25,197 nucleotides of DNA from a virus, in the IMG/VR virus record IMGVR_UViG_3300009314_000079, positions 1-25,197 of that record; one strand, written 5' to 3'. This document shows positions 19,977 through 25,197 of the stretch, piece by piece; the stretch's first letter is position 1; each line of letters begins with the position of its first letter. The notes under the pieces were generated by a model, which searched no databases, was not told the origin of the DNA, and was given only the letters and a program-made list of their open reading frames with translations. The translations under genes and the position numbers were made by a program.

Positions 19977-20869
19977 AATAATCTCTCCATTATCGCTTCT
20001 ATGACATTAACCGTTACCGCATTACCAAGACATTTATATCTTTGAGTATCACTTACCCCTTCTGTCCATCCATCGGGGAATCCTTGGAGTCTTTCACATT
20101 CGGTTGGGGTTAGTCTTCTAATTCGCATACCATAGTCTACAAAGTTTTGATTTGAATATTGTGCTTGATTTCCTCGCAGGGTATTAAGGTGTTTTGATAA
20201 TTTGTTCCCATTTTTGACATCACAAGTTTTTGAGTTTTCTCCGATAGGAAATACTTGGGGTCTGCTTGTTCCTCTAAGATGTCCGATAATGAACACTCTC
20301 TCCCTATTCTGGGGGACGCCGAAGTTTTTACTGTTAAGCACTTGCCATTGGAGGTCATACCCAAGTTCATCCAGCGTGTTGAGGATAGTTCCGAAAGTTC
20401 TCCCTTTGTCGTGAGATAAAAGCCCTTTAACGTTTTCAAGGAGTAGAAGGCGTGGTTGTTTTTCCTGTGCAGCCCTAGCGATTCCAAAGAAGAGTGTGCC
20501 TCTTGTATCGTCAAAGCCTCCCCTTTTTCCTGCGATAGAAAAGGCCTGGCAAGGGAAACCTGCAACCAAGAGTTCAAAATCTCCCACATCATTCCATTTA
20601 ATTTTTGATACATCACCATACTCCTTGTGGTTAAAGTGTTTTTTGTAGATTTGGATTGCGTATTTGTCGATTTCGGAGAAACCAATACAAGTGAATCCTT
20701 CTGTACTTGAGTTAGGCTGTTCGCTACATTGTCCTTCCTTATCTCCAGATGATGACCCCTGGGATTGTCTCTCGTTCTTAGTGCTGCTCCTTTGTATTCC
20801 AAGTTCAAACCCTCCTATTCCTGAAAACATACTAAAATATTTTAGTCCATTCAAAATATCACCACACAA
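19973..20869 (-). CDS. C5-cytosine DNA methyltransferase
   Basis: All main motifs are present: I FSGIGGFELG (15-24), II SEID (65-68), IV GFPCQAFSIAGKRGGF with the catalytic Cys107, VI LLLLENV (Glu145), VIII QNRERVFIIG (187-196), IX RRLTPTECERLQGFPDGW (251-268) and X GNAVTVNV (282-289). It would add methyl groups to cytosine and hide phage DNA from restriction. The target-recognition region (about 200-245) is short. A hydrophilic Ser/Gln/Gly insert of about 30 residues sits between motifs I and II, an unusual place. The first possible start is TTG at 20869; TTG at 20854 or ATG at 20830 would also keep motif I. It overlaps the Dam-like gene end. Confidence 0.88.
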   Translation of the reverse strand: MCGDILNGLKYFSMFSGIGGFELGIQRSSTKNERQSQGSSSGDKEGQCSEQPNSSTEGFTCIGFSEIDKYAIQIYKKHFNHKEYGDVSKIKWNDVGDFELLVAGFPCQAFSIAGKRGGFDDTRGTLFFGIARAAQEKQPRLLLLENVKGLLSHDKGRTFGTILNTLDELGYDLQWQVLNSKNFGVPQNRERVFIIGHLRGTSRPQVFPIGENSKTCDVKNGNKLSKHLNTLRGNQAQYSNQNFVDYGMRIRRLTPTECERLQGFPDGWTEGVSDTQRYKCLGNAVTVNVIEAIMERLL

Positions 20870-21207
20870 CTTGGAAATGGAGCTGAGTTCTTAGCTCCGC
20901 CAAATTTCAAGCGTCCTTTAATAAAACAGATCTCTTTGGCTTTCATAACATAGTCGTGCCACCATTTTGTATCAGTCCTTGACGGCAACAAGCAAACAAC
21001 CAAAGTACCTTTTAGACTTTCTTCGTAGGCTTTTTGAACCCACTTTCCTATTCCACGGCCATAGGGAGGATTCATCCAGCACCTACCGACCCAATCTTCT
21101 AATAATCCCCCCCCCATATCATTCTTGGTGAAGTAAAGATTACACTTGGTGTTTTCTTCCGTAGCACAAATTACTCCTTTTATTCTGAGGGCCTGACTCC
21201 CTGCCAA
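20851..21207 (-). CDS. Dam-like N6-adenine methyltransferase, short at the N-terminus
   Basis: The frame holds the phage Dam family core: CATEENTKCNLYFTK, then CWMNPPYGRGIGKWVQKA with the catalytic NPPY, then LLPSRTDTKWWHDY and FIKGRLKFGG, and APFPSCVVIF-like end. Family members begin with about 40 more residues carrying D-W-x-T-P and the L-D-x-x-A SAM site; here only some 14 codons separate the previous stop from the homologous part, and no ATG is in frame. The best start is TTG at 21207 with a poor ribosome site. A G9 tract (21115-21107) encodes MGGG in the middle. The gene may be N-terminally truncated and inactive. It precedes the cytosine methyltransferase. Confidence 0.75.
   Translation of the reverse strand: MAGSQALRIKGVICATEENTKCNLYFTKNDMGGGLLEDWVGRCWMNPPYGRGIGKWVQKAYEESLKGTLVVCLLPSRTDTKWWHDYVMKAKEICFIKGRLKFGGAKNSAPFPSCVVIF
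21107..21115 (-). repeat. G9 homopolymer inside the Dam-like gene
   Basis: Nine G on the minus strand encode the MGGG of the Dam-like protein at a place where relatives usually have only DDG. The present length keeps family motifs in frame on both sides. A change of one base would cut off the NPPY catalytic part, so the tract could act as a switch or reflect a sequencing artefact. Confidence 0.6.
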
Positions 21208-21249
21208 GCCCCCATTATGCTGTACATGAACAAGAGCTCTAAGCTCCCT

Positions 21250-22170
21250 TTATTCTTCTACTCTTACTATCTTCTTCTTCCAATACTTGAATGGTTGTTC
21301 AATGGTGGCTGGTTTTACTCCTTTAATCCATTTTCCTGAAACAAAGAAATTTCCTACTAGCAGCTTATCTTTCCCCTCAACTATTTTCTTTACTTCCTCG
21401 TCAGCACGCTTGTATTCCTTCTGGACTTCTTTAGTTTCTTCCATTTTTAAAAGTAAATTCTCAAGCCTCTCATTGTCGATAATCTGCAACCCTTCGAGCT
21501 GTTTTAAATCAGGCAGGCAAATATGCCGGAAGGAACATTTGCTACATACATCGAAATCGCTACATCTATCTGGTAAAGTTTTTTCGGCTATATGCTTATT
21601 GATTCTTTCGGCTTTCTTGATTAACCCTTCGCAGAATTGATAATCAAGAGTCATCCAGATAGCTTTAGGTTGGTAAGTCAGCTTATTCAATAAGTAGAAG
21701 ACTCCATATCCCTCGGTAGCCATAAGCATATATAACTGTAATTGGGCCGGATAACCTCTTACCCATACTCTTTTGCTTAAAAGCATATCCTCGGCAGAAT
21801 CAATCTTGTCCCACTCAAAAGGAGAAATACCTTTAATCTCGCAGGGCGGCCTTACACCATTTAATTTTATTCGGCAATCAACATGTCCGGTAATCTGGTA
21901 TTGCTTCCATTCAAAGTCTCTTTGCTGTTCAGCAATCTCTATCTTTGCATCCTCTAATTGCTGTAATGCCAGTTTTTCTATGAACCGTCCGCCTTCAAAG
22001 ATAAACTCTAAGTCAACCGGGGGCAATTCCTGTTCTTCCCAACGGGTTCTCATATAGACGAGGTAGCGTTCGCAGGGATGCCCTAATTGGGAAGCCCGAT
22101 TCGAACGGCAAGGAAATACTCTTTGACTCTTGCGCTTGGCCTCTTTTACCTTAGATACTATATCTATCAT
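21250..22170 (-). CDS. Cas4/RecB-like PD-(D/E)XK nuclease with iron-sulfur cysteines
   Basis: The 306-residue protein has RASQLGHPCERYLVYMRTRW (Cys33), a helix GRFIEKLALQQL, then ITGHVDCRIKL (Asp98), PPCEIKGISP (Glu111, Lys113) and YPAQLQLYML (Gln143). Together these form the PD-(D/E)XK catalytic core of RecB-like nucleases. Cys209-x2-Cys212-x5-Cys218 with Cys33 fits the 4Fe-4S cluster of Cas4/AddB-type enzymes. The last 75 residues are a helical extension. It would trim DNA ends to single strands for annealing. GGAGG is five bases before the ATG, which overlaps the annealing gene stop; the pair form one recombination unit. No other CRISPR gene is present, so a phage recombination role is preferred. 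Confidence 0.8.
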   Translation of the reverse strand: MIDIVSKVKEAKRKSQRVFPCRSNRASQLGHPCERYLVYMRTRWEEQELPPVDLEFIFEGGRFIEKLALQQLEDAKIEIAEQQRDFEWKQYQITGHVDCRIKLNGVRPPCEIKGISPFEWDKIDSAEDMLLSKRVWVRGYPAQLQLYMLMATEGYGVFYLLNKLTYQPKAIWMTLDYQFCEGLIKKAERINKHIAEKTLPDRCSDFDVCSKCSFRHICLPDLKQLEGLQIIDNERLENLLLKMEETKEVQKEYKRADEEVKKIVEGKDKLLVGNFFVSGKWIKGVKPATIEQPFKYWKKKIVRVEE

Positions 22171-23024
22171 TTTGCCTCCTTGAATACCTCATCTACCAAG
22201 TTATGCAATTTAAGATATTTTTGGTATTCTTCTTTAGTTTTGTGATGAACTATATCGAGGCGTGTACCAGTAAGCACCTTAGTAGAAGTAACCCCGGGGA
22301 CTTTTGTTTTGTCTTTAGCAGTAAATTTTGACAACTCCCTTAAGTAGGCTACCGCTTTCTCCCTATTCTTCTCGGTCATTAACATACACATTGAGCTTAT
22401 CTCTTCTTGTTTTTTCTTTTCATCAGGGGAAGCTTGCTTTGTTTTATAGCCATACTCGACTCGAGCTACTTTGTTTGGATCTATACCAAATCCTTTTAGC
22501 TGTTCCCAGGTTAAGTTCCTGATTCCCAAGAGCCTGGTTACTCCGTTCATCAGCATGTTACTGTATGCGGCTTTTAAAATATTAGGTTCGTCTACCTCTG
22601 AAAGAGCCTTGTATTCTTGCGCTTTGCCATCCCAAGCAAAAAATTTATCCCGAGACGAACAAGCTCCGATGGCTTCTATTGATCCACCTTGCCAGCTAAA
22701 GGTTCCTTTAAATTTATAGATGTATAGTTTTCCTTTATCATCTTCGGAAAACTTTTTCTCGGAAGTAGTGTTGCATAATGATATACCAAATAGAGGCATT
22801 AGCTTTTCGCAACCTGACGCACCCAAGTAGGGCTTTCCTTGCTGGTCTACGAAATCATAATGGTTAAGTCTTTTAACCGCAATTCCTAAAACCTTTTTCA
22901 TTATTTCTACTTGTTTCTCGGCTCTTGCAATTATTACTTCAATGTTTTGCTCAGGTAGTATTACTTCTTTGTTCTCTGAAGCCTCGCCATTTGGCTGTAA
23001 AGCCATTATTTTTTGTTCAGACAT
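22167..23024 (-). CDS. putative single-strand annealing protein (Rad52/Erf-like)
   Basis: The ATG at 23024 follows GGGAGGTG and gives 285 residues; an upstream ATG at 23144 would run through the HNH gene. The central region has KLYIYKFKGTFSWQGGSIEA, then EPNILKAAYSNMLMNGVTRL and LGIRNLTWEQL (148-176). This pattern resembles the K-A-A-x-S-N...RLLG-R-N-L-T block of phage recombination proteins with a Rad52-like fold. The C-terminal part is lysine-rich and helical. The gene is joined by ATGA overlap to a RecB-like nuclease, the usual partner of annealing proteins. The family is inferred from pattern and context, not from a sure motif. Confidence 0.55.
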   Translation of the reverse strand: MSEQKIMALQPNGEASENKEVILPEQNIEVIIARAEKQVEIMKKVLGIAVKRLNHYDFVDQQGKPYLGASGCEKLMPLFGISLCNTTSEKKFSEDDKGKLYIYKFKGTFSWQGGSIEAIGACSSRDKFFAWDGKAQEYKALSEVDEPNILKAAYSNMLMNGVTRLLGIRNLTWEQLKGFGIDPNKVARVEYGYKTKQASPDEKKKQEEISSMCMLMTEKNREKAVAYLRELSKFTAKDKTKVPGVTSTKVLTGTRLDIVHHKTKEEYQKYLKLHNLVDEVFKEAK

Positions 23025-23505
23025 ACTGCACCTCCCTTTTTTTATGTAGTAAAATATGGCACTTTCTGCATAAAGTAACCAAATTATCCTCATTATTATT
23101 TGAAATCGACACCCCTCTTCCGCTTCCATCTTTGTGATGAACAACTAAATTTTGCTTACTTCCACATTCCTGGCAGGAATAATTATCTCGTTCTAAAATT
23201 TCTTTCCTTTTACCATCAAAGTTTCTCTTCTCTCTTCGTTTCTTAAGTTGCTCTATCAATCTTTTGCGATTATTCTTCCAATATTCCCTTGAATAAATTA
23301 CAGCTTCCGTCCTATGTTCTTGGCGATATGTCTTGTTAGCAAATAAGACTTTCTCTTTGTTTCTTTGATAATATTTTTTGCTATAAATATTTTCACAACT
23401 TTTACAACAAGCTTTTAATCCCCATTTACCATTGGGGTAAAATTCACCTTGGGGCTTTATCTTTTTGCATTTAGAACATTGCTTCACAATTTTCTCTTTG
23501 CTCAT
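23017..23505 (-). CDS. HNH endonuclease with two zinc sites
   Basis: The 162-residue protein starts with a zinc-binding CSKCKKIKPQGEFY and ACCKSCENIY, a module common in phage endonucleases. A basic helix follows (KKRREKRNFDGKRKEI). The classical HNH core is RDNYSCQECGSKQNLVVHHK, then NNEDNLVTLCRKCHILLH, with Cys111/114/146/149 binding zinc and His123/124 in the active site. It is probably a homing endonuclease. The ATG overlaps the previous stop, and the end overlaps the annealing protein start by 8 bp, so it was fitted into the operon without breaking it. Confidence 0.85.
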   Translation of the reverse strand: MSKEKIVKQCSKCKKIKPQGEFYPNGKWGLKACCKSCENIYSKKYYQRNKEKVLFANKTYRQEHRTEAVIYSREYWKNNRKRLIEQLKKRREKRNFDGKRKEILERDNYSCQECGSKQNLVVHHKDGSGRGVSISNNNEDNLVTLCRKCHILLHKKREVQYV

Positions 23506-23702
23506 GTCTCTATTTTTTTAATGTATTCTTTCTCACTCTCGCCGAATAACCTTAAATCCGAGCCATCGAGAGTAATTAAAATCTTTTCGCCATCAGTGCG
23601 GTAAACTTCGATTGCTCTTTGCTCAAGATGGCCGTCTTGATATTCTAAAACCTCGATATCGCTTAAAATTATTTTATTCACCTTGCTAATGTTTATATCC
23701 AT
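23502..23702 (-). CDS. hypothetical 66-residue protein
   Basis: Possible starts in frame are at 23735, 23714 and 23702. The last has GGTGAG four bases upstream and avoids most of the overlap with the small cysteine gene, so it is chosen. The protein is acidic and beta-like (NKIILSDIEVLEYQDGHLEQ, then AIEVYRTDGEKILITLDGSD), resembling small beta proteins of phages. No family is recognised. The stop overlaps the HNH gene start. Confidence 0.5.
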   Translation of the reverse strand: MDINISKVNKIILSDIEVLEYQDGHLEQRAIEVYRTDGEKILITLDGSDLRLFGESEKEYIKKIET

Positions 23703-23707
23703 ACTTC

Positions 23708-23824
23708 TCACCATATCCTCCGACACACAAAACATCTCTTAAAATGCGCACTATCGCTGACATCTCTGACCCAGTATTTTCGGTGAAATAGAAAACACCA
23801 GAGTCTTTTAAGCTTTTGTTTCAT
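23708..23824 (-). CDS. 38-residue basic cysteine protein
   Basis: ATG at 23824 lies just after the preceding stop, and TGA at 23708-23710 falls near the next start. The peptide is basic and aromatic: MKQKLKRLWCFLFHRKYWVR, then HFKRCFVCRRIW with CxxC. Similar tiny H-x-x-x-W...RCxxC proteins occur in phages. Function unknown. Confidence 0.45.
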   Translation of the reverse strand: MKQKLKRLWCFLFHRKYWVRDVSDSAHFKRCFVCRRIW

Positions 23825-23825
23825 T

Positions 23826-24002
23826 TTATTTATGCCCTTCTAACTTTCTTAGACGCTCTTTGTCGTCTTCTATGCGTTCTTCCTGAATTTTCAAGCATTG
23901 CTGAAAATAATAATCTGCTTGTTCCTGTACAGTAGATTCTCCGCGTTTTACCCTGAAAAAAGTAAAAGATTTCCTTAATATATTTTTATAGTATTCTGTC
24001 AT
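23826..24002 (-). CDS. 58-residue coiled-coil-like protein
   Basis: The ATG overlaps the hydrolase stop as ATGA. The product starts MTEYYKNILRKSFTFFRVKR and ends in a charged helix (IQEERIEDDKERLRKLEGHK) likely to form a coiled coil. No membrane segment is present. Its coupling to the cell wall hydrolase could mean a lysis-related role, but nothing in the sequence proves it. Confidence 0.5.
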   Translation of the reverse strand: MTEYYKNILRKSFTFFRVKRGESTVQEQADYYFQQCLKIQEERIEDDKERLRKLEGHK

Positions 24003-24412
24003 TTTTCCTTATAGAAGGTATGAGAACCTATCCGTGCTGTAACAACCATATGCTTAGCCCAGTAGGGTTCTCCAAAAGCCTTTGTATTTTCCCAATGTGT
24101 TCCGCCATTCGTTATATCTTTGCCTGTTAATGAAGCTCTATACGCCTTCTTAGCGAGTTTCCATACCCATTGAGGTTCGTTATCAACGTGCTTTGCCTTG
24201 AGCCCGTAAACACCTTTTAAAGTGCTTCTGTTACGGATACCACAGGCAACAGCTAACATTCCTTGATAGCCTTCACCAGAAGCTTCGCCTATAATCGCTC
24301 GGACGGCCTGGCTTTCGTTTACTTCCGCATAGCAGCTCATAGTGAAACAAACTGCTAAGATGAAAAGAATAATCAAAATATGTTTAAATGTTCTAAGCGA
24401 TATTAGAATCAC
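23999..24412 (-). CDS. secreted SleB-like cell wall hydrolase
   Basis: GTG at 24412 follows AAGGAG with 7-base spacing and gives 137 residues. A signal peptide is clear: basic start (LRTFKH), hydrophobic core ILIILFILAVCFTM, and a likely cut after CYA. The mature part has AVRAIIGEASGEGYQGMLAV then ACGIRNR, the Hydrolase_2/SleB signature with the catalytic Glu in the GEASGEG block. GGTHWENTKAFGEPYW and the HTFYK end are also typical. SleB-type enzymes cleave peptidoglycan. With a signal peptide this could be an exported endolysin that needs no classical holin. The small genes on both sides are coupled by ATGA overlaps. Confidence 0.8.
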   Translation of the reverse strand: MILISLRTFKHILIILFILAVCFTMSCYAEVNESQAVRAIIGEASGEGYQGMLAVACGIRNRSTLKGVYGLKAKHVDNEPQWVWKLAKKAYRASLTGKDITNGGTHWENTKAFGEPYWAKHMVVTARIGSHTFYKEK

Positions 24413-24430
24413 CCTGAATCTCCTTTTTAG

Positions 24431-24535
24431 CTATTTGTCTTTGCATTTGTTTCTATTCCGGCACAGCTCGCTTTTTTCAGCCTTCCATTTCCCCTTTGCT
24501 TTTAAGCTTTTGCAGATTGCTTTATTTACTGTCAT
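24431..24535 (-). CDS. 34-residue lysine- and cysteine-rich peptide
   Basis: The ATG overlaps the endonuclease stop (ATGA), and the frame ends just before the ribosome site of the hydrolase gene. The peptide (MTVNKAICKSLKAKGKWKAE, then CRNRNKC) has three cysteines and many lysines. It may be a micro-gene that maintains coupling, or chance. Low confidence. Confidence 0.35.
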   Translation of the reverse strand: MTVNKAICKSLKAKGKWKAEKSELCRNRNKCKDK

Positions 24536-25065
24536 CTGTTTCTTATATTTTCTATTCTTGTTACAAACCTACAGTTTTCAGGGCAATAGTTACCATCGTT
24601 ATTCCGTCTGTCTATCTCTAATCCTTTCTTGTGTCCGGCCTTAACAGCCCAGTTGTAAAAAGATATGAAGTTATCCTGCCATTCCTTACATACTGTGATA
24701 CCTCTGCCACCATAATATTTAAAATATTTGCTCTTAGGATCAAGGCATCTTTGTTTCATACCCTTCCAAATAATGTTTAATCCGTTAAATTTCTTTTTTA
24801 CTTTTTCCCGCTTTATAACCATACATTTTTTGCACTGACTGTGATACCCGTCTTTTTCACATTTGCTTTTACCAAATTCAGAATAAGGTTTAATCTCTTT
24901 ACATCCAGGGCATCTCTTCATTTTTGCTGCCACAAGTTCAGGAGTTGGAAGATGACGTTTGACTATTGAGTGGTCACCCCATTTTTTCCACCTTGCCCAG
25001 TGCATCTGACAATACCCTTTACACAGATATTTTTTTCTACACCCTTCCACTTTGCACTTTTTCAT
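24532..25065 (-). CDS. zinc-finger phage endonuclease, YGGRGI/AP2-HNH type
   Basis: The 177-residue protein begins with two zinc modules: C4, C9, C15, C19 and C52, C55, C78, C81 (RCPGCKEIKPYSEFGKSKCE, QCKKCM). The C-terminal half is the well-known phage endonuclease block: WKGMKQRCLDPKSKYFKYYG, then GRGITVCKEWQDNFISFYNW, then LEIDRRNNDGNYCPENCRFV. The H/DR-x-x-N-G-x-Y-x-P-x-N-C-R-W/F-V-T part corresponds to the HNH-like core. These free-standing genes are mobile. It sits nine bases after the HTH gene stop. Confidence 0.82.
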   Translation of the reverse strand: MKKCKVEGCRKKYLCKGYCQMHWARWKKWGDHSIVKRHLPTPELVAAKMKRCPGCKEIKPYSEFGKSKCEKDGYHSQCKKCMVIKREKVKKKFNGLNIIWKGMKQRCLDPKSKYFKYYGGRGITVCKEWQDNFISFYNWAVKAGHKKGLEIDRRNNDGNYCPENCRFVTRIENIRNR

Positions 25066-25074
25066 ATTAGTTTC

Positions 25075-25197
25075 TTAAACCCCTCTCCCAACTAAATCCA
25101 TTTCAACCATCCGTGCTACATCCGGATAATAAAACCTCAAGGATCCACCTATTTTTTTGTGTCTTAGCCCGTATTTGAGTGTCCATTCTTTGTACTT
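25075..25197 (-). CDS. excisionase/MerR-like HTH protein, C-terminal end only
   Basis: The frame is open at the window edge and gives the last 40 residues. LRHKKIGGSLRFYYPDVARM has the form K-I-G-G-S-L-R-F-x-x-x-D-V, the recognition helix and wing of HTH_17/excisionase-type proteins. It would be a small DNA-binding regulator or excisionase. The N-terminus is outside the window, so the exact family is open. Confidence 0.55.
   Translation of the reverse strand, partial: KYKEWTLKYGLRHKKIGGSLRFYYPDVARMVEMDLVGRGV

Noticed and set aside
20137-20808. 223-codon minus-strand frame inside the cytosine methyltransferase gene.
   Set aside because: It is another frame of a gene with all C5-methyltransferase motifs and shows no family pattern.
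21250-22170. Cas4 as part of a CRISPR adaptation module.
   Set aside because: No cas1, cas2 or repeat array is present; pairing with an annealing-like protein fits phage recombination better.
1-25197. tRNA genes, CRISPR arrays, insertion sequences, integrase or attachment site.
   Set aside because: None was recognised on reading both strands; weak or diverged examples could be missed without a covariance or profile search.

Overview
The window reads as part of a tailed-phage (or prophage) genome with T7-like, podovirus-type morphogenesis genes. Nearly every gene lies on the minus strand, so the biological order runs from high to low coordinates. Strong AGGAGG-type ribosome binding sites, TTG/GTG starts and many ATGA stop/start overlaps show tight bacterial-style coupling. 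The host cannot be named from sequence. No integrase, DNA polymerase, phage RNA polymerase, tRNA or CRISPR array was seen.

Early region (25.2 to about 17.4 kb): the end of an excisionase-like helix-turn-helix gene, a homing-type endonuclease, a secreted SleB-like cell wall hydrolase, several micro-genes, a second HNH endonuclease, then a recombination pair (a putative single-strand annealing protein and a Cas4/RecB-like nuclease with iron-sulfur cysteines). Dam-like and C5-cytosine DNA methyltransferases, a winged-helix protein, a replication-organiser-like protein, two small membrane proteins, a class I SAM methyltransferase and a RusA resolvase follow.

Accessory region (17.4 to 12.4 kb): a GT-C-like membrane protein and a TPR protein look like the two halves of one TMTC-like glycosyltransferase, separated by an HNH homing endonuclease gene. 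Next come micro-genes, a type III-like DNA methyltransferase broken by one in-frame TAA, a truncated YopX gene, a pair of diverged repeats encoding VS-rich peptides, and the tail end of a gene resembling DUF5131. The stretch looks patched together and partly decayed.

The early/late junction (about 12.4 to 12.5 kb) holds a small HTH regulator whose ribosome binding site sits inside a 17-bp hairpin. On the opposite strand a TTGACA promoter and a strong terminator would make a short RNA antisense to that hairpin.

Late region (12.1 kb to 1): terminase small and large subunits, GNAT-like protein, portal, two small proteins, scaffold, capsid, a small head-associated protein, tail tube A, tail tube B and the start of an internal virion protein. 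This order matches T7 gp8-gp9-gp10-gp11-gp12-gp14. A plus-strand HNH gene is inserted between tail tube B and the internal virion protein. It has its own promoter and a leader that can form a pseudoknotted, terminator-like RNA. The most notable items are the split glycosyltransferase, this autonomous HNH unit with its structured leader, and the regulated HTH locus.
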